Assembly: GCF_002843305.1 (NCBI RefSeq)
Contig: NZ_PGSG01000071.1
Location: 1-45,281, forward strand
Length of the DNA stretch: 45,281 nt
Source: Streptomyces barkulensis
Lineage (GTDB): Bacteria > Actinomycetota > Actinomycetes > Streptomycetales > Streptomycetaceae
Reading direction: 5' to 3'
In this document: in pieces, positions 17,988 to 26,281 of the stretch
How positions within the stretch are numbered: the first letter of the stretch is position 1
How the letters are laid out: each line of letters begins with the position of its first letter
Notes under the pieces: model-generated
What the model was told of the DNA's origin: nothing
Databases searched by the model: none
Seen by the model: the letters and a program-made list of their open reading frames with translations, nothing else
Translations under genes and position numbers: made by a program

Positions 17988-18572
17988 TCACGCCTCCGGC
18001 TCGGAGGGCGCCTGGCGGCGCAGCGCCGACTTGACCGTGTCGACCACGAGCCGGGCCGCGACGCCCACCAGCAGCAGACCGCCGGTCATCTGGACCATCA
18101 CGATGATCCGGGCCGGCTGGGAGCGGGCGGTGATGTCGCCGTATCCGACGGTGGCGAACGTCGTGAGCGCGAAGTACAGGGCGTCGGTGCGGGTGAGGGG
18201 CTCGTTGAAGCTGCCCGGCTCGGCCCTCTCCAGCAGGTGGTAGACGGTCGCGAAGAGCAGCAGGAACAGCAGCAGCACGCTCACCAGCGCCTCGGCGGCC
18301 CGCAGGATCGGGCGGGGGGAGTGCTCGATCTCGCGGATCTCCCAGAGGAACAGGGCGAGGACGGCGAGCAGTCCCAGGACGAGGATGACGGCCGTGCCGC
18401 CGGTGAACTCCTTGTCCACGGGCAGCAGGTAGTACGCGGTCAGGAGTGCGGCGGTGATGAAGGCCAGCCGCACCGCCGCGATCACCGCGGGTACGCCGTG
18501 GGCGGAGCGGGCGTCGCGGACGCCCTCCCAGCTGTCCGGGGGCGGCCGGTGGGGCGGGTCGGGTGGCGGCAT
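17988..18572 (-). CDS. Potassium channel, two-pore-helix type
   Basis: 194 residues. The selectivity filter TVGYGD is at 141-146, with the pore helix ALYFALTTFA before it and an inner helix after it (IIVMVQMTGGLLLVG). Two additional hydrophobic helices precede the pore unit (about 28-50 and 58-78), giving four membrane spans. The cytosolic tail is short, with no RCK domain. ATG at 18572 has GGGAGA upstream. It should form a tetrameric K+-conducting pore; gating is not evident. The gene lies 191 bp upstream of the VOC gene on the same strand. Confidence 0.9.
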   Translation of the reverse strand: MPPPDPPHRPPPDSWEGVRDARSAHGVPAVIAAVRLAFITAALLTAYYLLPVDKEFTGGTAVILVLGLLAVLALFLWEIREIEHSPRPILRAAEALVSVLLLFLLLFATVYHLLERAEPGSFNEPLTRTDALYFALTTFATVGYGDITARSQPARIIVMVQMTGGLLLVGVAARLVVDTVKSALRRQAPSEPEA

Positions 18573-18638
18573 GCGCGTCTCCCGGTGGTTCGGTCGCGGC
18601 CCGCGAGGGCCCCGGCGGGCGTGAGGGCATCGGCGGGC

Positions 18639-18666
18639 GGGCGGCCCGGAGCGATCCGGGCCGCCC
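18639..18666 (-). terminator. Terminator of the membrane glycosyltransferase gene
   Basis: Perfect 12-bp stem (18639-18650 and 18655-18666) with tetraloop GCGA, 15 bp after the stop codon of the minus-strand gene. It separates it from the potassium channel gene. Confidence 0.8.
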
Positions 18667-18681
18667 GGGGCATCAGGGGCA

Positions 18682-20232
18682 TCAGGGGCGGAGCGACACC
18701 GTCCAGCCGCTCTTGTAGGTGTCCGGCACCGGGTGGCGCGGCCAGTCGCTTGCCCAGGGCGGCGGGTCCGCCCGGCGCATGACCACCGCGTCGGAGTGTT
18801 CGGGGGTGCGCGGGTCCGTTCTGATACAGCCCGCGGCGTGCGCGACGGGGATAGCCGAGTCGTTGCCCGTGACCGCGCACGGGGCGCGTACGCCGTGCGC
18901 GTGGAGCACCGCCGCGATGCGCCGCCAGTCCTCGCGCGCCTGCTCCTGGATGCCCGCGTGGGTGTGCGCCAGGCCGGCCTGGACGGACAGGTGGCCCGCC
19001 AGCACCACGGTGAGGACGACGGCCACCGGTACCGAGCGGCGGGCCCGGTCGGCGATGCGGAGCAGGCCGAGGGCGGCGGGTACGGCCAGCAGCGCGTAGC
19101 CGGGCAGCAGGAAGCGCGGAGCGGCGTAGGGCAGCAGGAAGAAGTACTGCGCCGTGAGCGAGCCGGCCGTGGCCGCGGCCAGCCACAGCGGTGCCGCGTC
19201 CCCCGTGCCCGCCATGCCCCACGGCGTACGGGTGCGGCGGGCCGCGAGCAGGCCCAGCGCGGCGAGCAGCGCCAGCAGCGGCCACCAGGCGGCGGCCGCC
19301 CACCCCACGCCGTCGCCCGTGCAGGGGCGGCACAGCAGCGGGCCGTCCAGCGAGGTGAGGTGGTCGGCCACCGACAGCACCGGCCGCATGCCGCCCTGGA
19401 CCTCGCTCGCCTCGGCGAGCCGCTGTGCCACTCCGCCGAACCGCAGCCGCGCCTCCACCAGCCACGGCAGCGCGCCCGCCGCGACGCCCGCGGCGACGGC
19501 CCAGATCCTGCCCCGGCCGCGCCAGGCGGGCACCGCGACGGCGGCCAGCAGCAGGGGGGCGGCGAGGGCCGCGCCCTCGTTGGGCCGCATCAGGGTCGCC
19601 ACGGCCAGCCCGGCGGCCAGCCCCGCGTACCGCGCGCCGCGGCCGGGTCCGTGTCCCGCGAAGCAGCCCGCCGCCGCGAGCGCGCCCATCGCCGTGTAGT
19701 GGTTGGGCATGGCGGCGCCCGCGTAGAACAGCGCCGTCCACAGCGAGCCGTACAGCGCCGCCGCCACCCACACCGCCGACGGCCGGGGCACCACCCGCAG
19801 CCAGGGGCGGAAGCCCAGGTAGAGCGCGGTGCTCGACAGCGCCAGCAGCCAGACGCGCAGCAGCACGACCGAGTCGCTCCAGGAGGCGACCGGGGACAGC
19901 AGCAGGGGCACGCCGCGGGTGCGCGGTGCGCTGAAGGGGGTCGGGGGGCCGTAGGGGGAGAAGCGACTGGCGTAGACCGTCTCGTCCCAGCCGAGCGGCA
20001 GGGTGAGCGGCACCAGGACGGCGGCGGACAGCGCCAGCAGGGCGCAGACGGCCGCCAGCTTGCGGGCCTCCCGCCGCAGGGCGCTCGGCGAGCCCGGCGC
20101 GGCGGCCGTGGCGCCGGTGCCGACGCCGCCGAGCCCTCTGATCCCTCCGGGGGCGAGGAGCCCGCCGGGGACGGGCACCGTACGGCCGAAGGCCGGTGCT
20201 CTGCCCGGCGTTCTGCCCGGCATGGCGTTCAC
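18682..20232 (-). CDS. Polytopic membrane protein, GT-C glycosyltransferase-like
   Basis: 516 residues with about ten to twelve hydrophobic helices after a Pro/Gly-rich N-terminus. The loop after the first helix contains GWDETVYASRF, resembling the catalytic acidic DE-containing loop of GT-C glycosyltransferases (GT39/ArnT/PMT type), and MPNHYTAMGALAAAG and MRPNEGAALAAPLLL follow. Such enzymes use lipid-linked sugars outside the membrane; the acceptor is unknown. A soluble C-terminal domain ends the protein. The GTG at 20232 has GGAGG 4 nt upstream and is better placed than the ATG at 20223. Divergent from the acyl-CoA dehydrogenase gene. Confidence 0.8.
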   Translation of the reverse strand: MNAMPGRTPGRAPAFGRTVPVPGGLLAPGGIRGLGGVGTGATAAAPGSPSALRREARKLAAVCALLALSAAVLVPLTLPLGWDETVYASRFSPYGPPTPFSAPRTRGVPLLLSPVASWSDSVVLLRVWLLALSSTALYLGFRPWLRVVPRPSAVWVAAALYGSLWTALFYAGAAMPNHYTAMGALAAAGCFAGHGPGRGARYAGLAAGLAVATLMRPNEGAALAAPLLLAAVAVPAWRGRGRIWAVAAGVAAGALPWLVEARLRFGGVAQRLAEASEVQGGMRPVLSVADHLTSLDGPLLCRPCTGDGVGWAAAAWWPLLALLAALGLLAARRTRTPWGMAGTGDAAPLWLAAATAGSLTAQYFFLLPYAAPRFLLPGYALLAVPAALGLLRIADRARRSVPVAVVLTVVLAGHLSVQAGLAHTHAGIQEQAREDWRRIAAVLHAHGVRAPCAVTGNDSAIPVAHAAGCIRTDPRTPEHSDAVVMRRADPPPWASDWPRHPVPDTYKSGWTVSLRP

Positions 20233-20828
20233 GAGGCCTCCACCCGGTCGTCCTGCGGCCTGCGGTCTGCCCCCCGCCCGCCGTTGTACCAGCGCGCCGG
20301 CCGGGGCGGCGCGCGCCCGCGCGGCGGCCGCACCGATCGGACGACGGCCGTACGGCAGCCGGCCTACGGGCCGCGTCCGCACCGAAGACCGGTGAGGGCC
20401 GGTGGGGGCCGGTGGGGGCCGGTGGGGGCCGCCACGAGCGGAGGGAGGAAGGGGGGCGCGCGGGATGATCCGTGCGCTGTGACGCACGCCCCATACGCAC
20501 GGCCCGCCACCGTCGGCGGAGGAGGACGGACCTGCCCGCGACCGGGCGCGAAGGAACCGGAAAACAGCCGTTGAGCTGGGATTTCGGCCGTCCTGACGCA
20601 CCGGCGCCGCCTGCCGTGAGCAGGGCTCGGACGATTGCCGGCCGAGCCCGCCGGGCGGGGTGCCGGACGGGCCGCGAGGCGGGTCCGGGCCCGCCGGATT
20701 CCTGGCCTCCCGATCCGGAAGAGGTCTCAAGTAGGCTACGGCACCGTTGCCGTCCGGCAAGGATGCCGAAGACCGTGACGCCCGCCGATGCTGTCGACCG
20801 GGTTCGTACGAAGAAGCGGAGTACAGCG
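20233..20828. other. Long divergent intergenic region
   Basis: About 600 bp between the membrane glycosyltransferase-like gene and the acyl-CoA dehydrogenase. Open frames here lack ribosome sites and protein-like composition. It contains a four-unit decamer repeat; no clear promoter could be picked out. Confidence 0.6.
20391..20430 (+). repeat. Four tandem decamers
   Basis: One GGTGAGGGCC followed by three identical GGTGGGGGCC. Noncoding; about 160 bp upstream of the membrane glycosyltransferase-like start. Confidence 0.9.
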
Positions 20829-21995
20829 GTGGTGCGGATCGAACTGGGGGCCGCGGTGTCCGTCGCCCGGGAGATCGCCGAGGAGGTTCTGGCCCCGCGG
20901 GCGGCGGCGGTGGACGCGGAGCAGCGGTGGCCGAAGGAGGGCATGGCGGCCCTGCTGGCCCGGCTGGGCGGGCTGGTGGTGCCCGAGCACTCCGGCGGCA
21001 TGGGGCACGGGCTGCTGGCCGTGGCACAGGTCGGCGAGGCGACGGGCCGGGCCTGCGCCTCGACGTCGATCTGCTTCGGCATGCACCTGGTCGGCTCGGC
21101 GGTGATCGCCGCGCAGGCCGACACCGTCCAGCGGGAGCGGTATCTGGAGCCCATCGCCGCCGGGGAGCACCTGACGACCCTGGCCCTGTCCGAGCCCGGG
21201 ACGGGCGGCGAGTTCTGGCTGCCGCAGACGCACATGGAGCGCGTGGAGCACCCCGGCGGCGACCGGCTGCGGCTGACCGGCTCCAAGAGCTTCGTCACCA
21301 ACGGCGGCCGCGCCGACTCCTACGTCCTGTCCACCATCGCCGTGGGGCCGCAAACGCCGCCCGGCCAGTTCTCCTGCACGGTCGTCGACGCCGGCGCCCC
21401 GGGCCTTCGGTGGGGGCCCGAGTGGCACGGGTTCGGCATGCGGGGCAACGCCTCGCGCGGCCTGGAGCTGCCCGGTGTGGAGATCCCCGCCGAGTGCCTG
21501 CTGGGGCAGGAGGGCGACGAGATCTGGTACATGTTCAACGTCGTCGCCCCCTACTTCCTGATGGCCATGTCCGGCGCCTACCTGGGCATCGCCGCGGCCG
21601 CCCTGGAGGAGACCCGCGCCCACCTGCTGCGCCGGCGCACGCGCGCCGGCCGCGCCCTGGCCGGCAACCCGGTCGTGCAGCACCGGCTGGGCACGATGTG
21701 GGCCCGGGTGGAGCGCACCCGGCGGCTGATCTACCACGCCGCCGCCGAGGCGGAGCTCGGCGGCCCCGAGGCCCTGCCGGGGCTGGCCTCGGCCAAGGCC
21801 GAGGTCGCCGACGCGGTCGAGGCGACCGTGAACGACGCCCTGACCCTGGTCGGCGGCATCGGCTACGGGACCGACTCACCGCTGCAGCGGATGCTGCGCG
21901 ACGCCCGCGCCGCCCATGTGATGGCCCCGGTCACCGACGTGCTGCGGACGTGGGCCGGCAAGGCGCTGCTGGACGAACCGCTGCTGGAGGGCTGA
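20829..21995 (+). CDS. Acyl-CoA dehydrogenase family protein
   Basis: About 388 residues of the FAD-dependent acyl-CoA dehydrogenase fold. Signs are the N-terminal helical domain (AREIAEEVLAPRAAAVDAE), the middle beta-domain TLALSEPGTGGEF and SKSFVTNGGRADSYVLS, and the C-terminal GGIGYGTDSPLQRMLRDARA. The family oxidises acyl-CoA at C2-C3 and passes electrons to ETF; substrate unknown. I chose GTG 20829 because GGAG lies 7 nt upstream; the ATG at 20763 adds 22 residues and its purine run abuts the start codon. Four bases separate its stop from the start of the SpoIIE-type phosphatase gene, so the two are an operon. Confidence 0.9.
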   Translation: MVRIELGAAVSVAREIAEEVLAPRAAAVDAEQRWPKEGMAALLARLGGLVVPEHSGGMGHGLLAVAQVGEATGRACASTSICFGMHLVGSAVIAAQADTVQRERYLEPIAAGEHLTTLALSEPGTGGEFWLPQTHMERVEHPGGDRLRLTGSKSFVTNGGRADSYVLSTIAVGPQTPPGQFSCTVVDAGAPGLRWGPEWHGFGMRGNASRGLELPGVEIPAECLLGQEGDEIWYMFNVVAPYFLMAMSGAYLGIAAAALEETRAHLLRRRTRAGRALAGNPVVQHRLGTMWARVERTRRLIYHAAAEAELGGPEALPGLASAKAEVADAVEATVNDALTLVGGIGYGTDSPLQRMLRDARAAHVMAPVTDVLRTWAGKALLDEPLLEG

Positions 21996-21999
21996 CGGC

Positions 22000-24111
22000 A
22001 TGCTGACGATGCCCGGCGGGAGTACCCGCATCCTGCTGGTGGACGTCCTCCCCGAGACCGCGGAGGATTTCGAGGCCGCGTTCGGCGAGGGGGCCGCGTC
22101 CGGCGAGGAGGCCGAACTGGTCCACGTCACGGCCGCGAGCGTCCTGGAGCACACCGAGGGCAAGCCCGGCGAACGCCGGCCCGCCGTGGCGGTGGTGGGC
22201 CGGCGGGTACCGGCCCCGGTCGGCCTGATCCACGCGCTGCGTCCCCATCCGGCGGACCTGGCGGCGGTGGTGGTCGCCACCTCCGCGACCGACTCCCGGC
22301 TCACCACGCTGCCGATACTCTTCTCCACCGACCTCGTGCGCCGGATCCCGGAGGCACGGGCCGGCCTGCTGCCGCAGACGGCCCGCGAACTGCTGGAGGG
22401 CGTGACCCGGCGGCGCGCCGAGACCGCGGTGCGGGCCGCCGCCCAGCGGCAGCTCGTCACCGGCGCGGTGATGAACCGGCAGCTGGGGGAGCGGCTGCTG
22501 GGCGAGTTCCTCACCCAGGCCCCGATCGGCGCGCTCATGCTGGACGACGACGGGGCGGTGCTCGCCTGGAACCACCGGGCCGCGGACGTCCTGGAACTGG
22601 ACGACCACGGCTCACTCCGCCGTCCGCTGGCCGGCCTGTTCCCGCCGGACGCCCGCGCCACGCTGCGGCAGCACCTGGCCACCGCCCGGGAGCAGTCCGC
22701 CCCCGGCCCCGACGTGGTCTTCGAGCGCACCCGGTCCGACGGCACCTCACAGGCCATGCGCATAGCCCCCCAGAGGGTGACGGACTCCGGGGGCCGCGAG
22801 CGCGTCCTGGTGCTCGCCGAGGACGTCACCGACCGCCTGCACGCGCAGCGCAAACTCGCCGAGCGCACCGGCCACGCCCTGCTCAGCGCGGAGGTCGCCG
22901 CCGCCATGACGGCCTCCGGGCCGCTGGCCGAGCGCCTGCACCGCTGCGTACGGGCCACCGCGGACCGGCTGGGCGCCGACCGTGCCTGCCTGTGGACCCT
23001 GACGCCGTCCGGCAGGCCCGAGCCCGCCGCCTGCGCCGACGTCGACCGCACCACCGCCGCCGACCTCCTCCACCCCGAGCACGCGGACGAGGAGCTGGTC
23101 GGGCGGATCGCCGCCCGGCAGCGCCCCCACCTGGACCTCACGCCCCCCGGCGGCCGGCGCGCCGGGTCCGGCCGGCCGGCCGGGTCCTTCGCCGGCTATC
23201 CGCTGGTCTCCGGCGGGGAGCTGATCGGCGTGCTGACCCTGAGCACCCGGCTGGCCCTGCCCGGCTCCACACTGTCCATCCTGGAGAACATCGCCGACCA
23301 GGTGGCCGTCGGCATCCAGCGGGACCGCCTGCTGCACCGGCTGCGCGCCACCACCCAGGCCCTGGAGCGCCCGCTGCTCCCGCCCCGCCTGCCCGAGCTG
23401 CCCGGTTTCGACCTCGCCGCCCGCTACCACCCCTTCGGCAGCGGCCTGCACATCGGCGGGGACTTCTACGACGCCTTCACCGCCCCCGACGGCCGGTACG
23501 TCCTGGCCCTGGGCGACGTCTGCGGCAAGGGGCCCGGCGCCGCGGCCATCACCGGCCTGGTGCGCCACACCCTGTGGGCGGCTGCCCAGCACACCACCGA
23601 CCCCGAGCACGTCCTGGGGCTGGTCAACAACGCGCTGCGGCGTCAGAACACCCCCTTCTGCACCCTCGCCTACGCCGTTCTGGAGCCGCCCTCGGATCCG
23701 GCGGCCCCCGCCGAGGACCCCTCCGGTGCCGGCACCGCCCGTGTCCGCATCGCCTCCGCCGGGCACCCCGCCCCGCTGCTGCTCGGCGCCGACGGCCGTG
23801 CCGTGCCACTGGAGGTGCGCGGCCCGCTGCTGGGCGTCCTGGACGAACTGCACCACCCGGTGACCGAGGTGGAGCTGGGGCCGGGCGAGACCCTGGTGTT
23901 CTACACCGACGGCTTCACCGAGGGCGCCGGGGCGGAGGACCGCCGCGAGCCCGAGGACCTCGCCGCCCTGCTCGCCGGGCACCCGTCGGTGTCCGGTGAC
24001 GGGCGCCCCGCCGACCGCGTGGTGGCGGCCCTGCTGGAGGACGCCCACTCCTGGTGGGGCGAGCGGCTCCGCGACGACCTCGCCGTCCTGGCGCTCACCC
24101 GCCTGGGCTGA
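22000..24111 (+). CDS. PAS-GAF-SpoIIE phosphatase
   Basis: 703 residues. Residues 1-125 look like a degenerate receiver domain (RILLVDVLPETAEDFEAAF). A PAS domain follows at about 165-280 (LLGEFLTQAPIGALMLDDDG, WNHRAADVLEL), a GAF domain at about 305-440 (LGADRACLW, ADQVAVGIQRDRLL), and a C-terminal PP2C/SpoIIE domain (GGDFYDAF, LALGDVCGKGPGAAA, FYTDGFTEG, DDLAVLAL). It should dephosphorylate an anti-anti-sigma factor in response to a small ligand. ATG at 22000 has GGAGGG upstream. Coupling to an acyl-CoA dehydrogenase gene hints at a metabolic signal, but this is inference. Confidence 0.93.
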   Translation: MLTMPGGSTRILLVDVLPETAEDFEAAFGEGAASGEEAELVHVTAASVLEHTEGKPGERRPAVAVVGRRVPAPVGLIHALRPHPADLAAVVVATSATDSRLTTLPILFSTDLVRRIPEARAGLLPQTARELLEGVTRRRAETAVRAAAQRQLVTGAVMNRQLGERLLGEFLTQAPIGALMLDDDGAVLAWNHRAADVLELDDHGSLRRPLAGLFPPDARATLRQHLATAREQSAPGPDVVFERTRSDGTSQAMRIAPQRVTDSGGRERVLVLAEDVTDRLHAQRKLAERTGHALLSAEVAAAMTASGPLAERLHRCVRATADRLGADRACLWTLTPSGRPEPAACADVDRTTAADLLHPEHADEELVGRIAARQRPHLDLTPPGGRRAGSGRPAGSFAGYPLVSGGELIGVLTLSTRLALPGSTLSILENIADQVAVGIQRDRLLHRLRATTQALERPLLPPRLPELPGFDLAARYHPFGSGLHIGGDFYDAFTAPDGRYVLALGDVCGKGPGAAAITGLVRHTLWAAAQHTTDPEHVLGLVNNALRRQNTPFCTLAYAVLEPPSDPAAPAEDPSGAGTARVRIASAGHPAPLLLGADGRAVPLEVRGPLLGVLDELHHPVTEVELGPGETLVFYTDGFTEGAGAEDRREPEDLAALLAGHPSVSGDGRPADRVVAALLEDAHSWWGERLRDDLAVLALTRLG

Positions 24112-24116
24112 GCGCC

Positions 24117-24136
24117 GCCGCCCGTCTGCGGGCGGC
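24117..24136 (+). terminator. Terminator of the PAS-GAF-SpoIIE gene
   Basis: 8-bp GC stem (24117-24124 and 24129-24136) with loop TCTG, directly after the stop codon. Confidence 0.65.
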
Positions 24137-24145
24137 CCGCCCTCG

Positions 24146-24243
24146 GGGGCGGGCTCTCAGGGGCGGGCTCTCAGGGGCGGGCGCGGAGGGGCGGGCTCTC
24201 AGGGGCGGGCGCGGAGGGGCGGGCTCTCAGGGGCGGGCGCGGA
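24146..24243. repeat. Seven 14-nt tandem units spanning a stop codon
   Basis: Two unit types: GGGGCGGGCTCTCA (units 1, 2, 4, 6) and GGGGCGGGCGCGGA (units 3, 5, 7). Every first-type unit contains TCA, a TGA on the minus strand. The stop codon of the cysteine-rich gene (24227-24229) is the TCA of unit 6, so the gene's last codons lie in the array. Confidence 0.92.
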
Positions 24244-25525
24244 GGTTGGTGCCGTTCAGGCACAGGGCGATGTTGCGGACCGCGGCGGTGAGCTCCTCGA
24301 TCACCCGGGCGGCCTGCTCGGCGTCGTGGAAGGCGGGCCGGTCGGCGGACGCGGACAGGGAACTGCTGAGGTCCTCGGTGAGCCGGCGCATCGCGTCCAG
24401 CTCCTCGGCGGGCGGCACGGCGGGCGCGTCGGACGCCGCCGGCGGGGCTGAAGGGGTCGAAGGAGTCGAAGGGGTCGCCGGGACGAGGGGTACGGGCTCG
24501 GGGGCGGGTGCCGGTTCCGCGGGCTGAGAGGGCTGAGCGGACTGGGCCGGCCGCGCGGGCGCGGCCTGGGGTTCTGCCCGGGGCGCGGCGGGGGCGGCCG
24601 ACGCGGCAGGCGCGGCCTCCGGAGCGGCAGGCGCGGCAGGCGCGGCAGGTGGAGCGGCAGGCGCGGCAGGCGCGGCCTCCGCCGCCCCCGCACCCGCGCC
24701 CGCACCGCTGCCGCCGGCCGCCGGGGCGCTCCACCCCCCGGCGGACCTCGACGCGTCCGGCGAGAGCCTGGTCTGCGGCGGCAGTACGTTCTCGGCGGTG
24801 CCCGGGGACCACAGCGGCGCCGTCGGCTGCGGCGCGGTGGGGACGTGCTCGGCCTTCCACTGCAGCCGGTAGCACTCGACCTGGTCGGCGCAGGCGGTGC
24901 GGGCGTGGAAGATCGCGCTGCCCTCGCCCAGGTCGGGGTACCAGAGGTTCGGGCCGGGGAAGCGCACCGTCCGCATCCGTGGCTTGATGGGTTCCGCGCA
25001 GCCGATGCAGCAGCCCGCCGGCACGCACAGCCCCGCGCCCTCCTTCTGCGCGGCGGCGCGGGGGCCGATCTCCCCGCGGTACTCCCCGTTGCCGCAGGGC
25101 GGCAGTTCGCCGCAGGTGCGGCAGACCGCGTAGTGCTCCGGCAGGACCTGCCAGCCGTGGCTGATGGGCGCGCACCAGTGCTTGGGCGCGGAGCGCGGGT
25201 AGTTCTCGTTGCGCAGGACCAGCACCACGGGCCGCTTGTAGAAGTCGGCCCGCTCGGGGGGCTGCGCGTTCAGCCGCCCGTTCATCCGGCGCAGGTCCTC
25301 CGAGTGCCGCCACAGTTCGAGGTGCTCGCGCCAGGCCTGCTCGTAGGAGAGCGGCCAGGGGTGGTCCCGGTACTCGTCGATCTCCAGGATCCGCCAGGGC
25401 TGCCGGTCGAAGACGACGACGTGCCCGCTCCTCAGGCGCAGGTGCGTACCGTTGTCGCCTTCCTTGGGCCAGTCGATGCGGCCGACGCGGGTGGGCTGGT
25501 CGGGGAGCCCTTCGCGAACATGCAT
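24227..25525 (-). CDS. Cysteine-rich protein of unknown function with Ala/Pro linker
   Basis: 432 residues in three parts. Residues 1-230 form a globular Trp/Tyr-rich domain (VVVFDRQPWRILEIDEYRDH, SYEQAWREHLELWRHSEDLR, KHWCAPISHGWQVLPEHY) with cysteines in CRTCGELPPCG and CCIGC that could bind zinc. A long Ala/Pro-rich linker follows, and a short C-terminal helix pair (AEELDAMRRLTEDLSSSL, AARVIEELTAAVRNIALCLN). I do not recognise the family. ATG at 25525 has GAGGAG upstream. It stands alone, convergent with the phosphatase gene. The linker is encoded by repeats of GGCAGGCGC, and the stop lies in a tandem array. Confidence 0.8.
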   Translation of the reverse strand: MHVREGLPDQPTRVGRIDWPKEGDNGTHLRLRSGHVVVFDRQPWRILEIDEYRDHPWPLSYEQAWREHLELWRHSEDLRRMNGRLNAQPPERADFYKRPVVLVLRNENYPRSAPKHWCAPISHGWQVLPEHYAVCRTCGELPPCGNGEYRGEIGPRAAAQKEGAGLCVPAGCCIGCAEPIKPRMRTVRFPGPNLWYPDLGEGSAIFHARTACADQVECYRLQWKAEHVPTAPQPTAPLWSPGTAENVLPPQTRLSPDASRSAGGWSAPAAGGSGAGAGAGAAEAAPAAPAAPPAAPAAPAAPEAAPAASAAPAAPRAEPQAAPARPAQSAQPSQPAEPAPAPEPVPLVPATPSTPSTPSAPPAASDAPAVPPAEELDAMRRLTEDLSSSLSASADRPAFHDAEQAARVIEELTAAVRNIALCLNGTNLRARP

Positions 25526-25780
25526 GCCACGCTCCTCGGCAACGGGACAACTATGGTCAACATGGAGCACTTTCCACCATTCTGGATCATTTCGGACCTT
25601 TAGCCGTTCAGACACGCGCACGCCCCCGTCCCGCCCGCCTCTCCGCACGGCCGCCGTGACGTGCCGTCAGGCGGCTTCGGTACGGCACCGGCGCACGGCG
25701 CCGGACCGCGCCAACACCGGGCGCCCCCGTGAGTATTAACCTTTTGCCTGAGATTCCCCATGAATGGTTGGGTGCCCGCC

Positions 25781-26281
25781 ATGAGACCCGTGACCGAGAA
25801 GGACATCCGCGCCTCGTTCGTCAACTGCTCCAAGGGCGAGGCCAGACGCATGGCGCTGCCTCGCGATCTGACCGAACAGCCCTGGGAGGACCTGGACTTC
25901 CTCGGCTGGCGCGACCCCGCCGCCCCCGGCCGCCGCTGCCTCGTCGTCGAACGCGGCGGCCTGCTCACGGGCGTGGCGCTCCGCTCCCCCGCCCGGCAGC
26001 CGGGCCGCACCCGCCGCGGCGGCGGCATGTGCTCGCTGTGCCTGACCACGCACCCGGCCGACGGCGTGGCCCTGATGGCCGCGCCCAAGGCCGGCCGGGC
26101 CGGGCGCGAGGGCGACTCGGTCGGGCTTTACATGTGCGCCGATCTGGCCTGCTCGCTGTACGTGCGCGGCAGGAAGGTCCCCGAGGGCGGCGGACGCCTG
26201 GAGGAGTCGCTGACGGTGGAGGAGCAGGCGGAGCGCACCAGGGCCAACCTCCTGGCCTTCCTCGACCGGCTCCACACGTGA
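25781..26281 (+). CDS. FBP domain protein (treble-clef zinc finger, EF-G-binding type)
   Basis: 166 residues. The N-terminal part MRPVTEKDIRASFVNCSKGE with WEDLDFLGWRDP is typical of the FBP family, whose relatives (FusB/FusC) bind elongation factor G and release it from stalled ribosomes. The C-terminal treble clef has Cys84-x2-Cys87 and Cys119-x4-Cys124. I chose ATG 25781 because the domain begins there; ATG 25760 is in frame and adds seven residues; neither has a strong ribosome site. Its stop overlaps the GTG of the TauE-like gene by 4 nt. Confidence 0.85.
   Translation: MRPVTEKDIRASFVNCSKGEARRMALPRDLTEQPWEDLDFLGWRDPAAPGRRCLVVERGGLLTGVALRSPARQPGRTRRGGGMCSLCLTTHPADGVALMAAPKAGRAGREGDSVGLYMCADLACSLYVRGRKVPEGGGRLEESLTVEEQAERTRANLLAFLDRLHT

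Noticed and set aside
18482..21301. 939-codon frame spanning parts of three genes
   Set aside because: It crosses the 3' part of the potassium channel, the membrane protein and the acyl-CoA dehydrogenase in other frames; arginine/alanine-rich with no domain.
24171..25550. Alternative 459-codon frame over the cysteine-rich gene
   Set aside because: Arg/Ala-rich shadow; the chosen frame has the ribosome site and a protein-like, Trp- and Cys-containing sequence.
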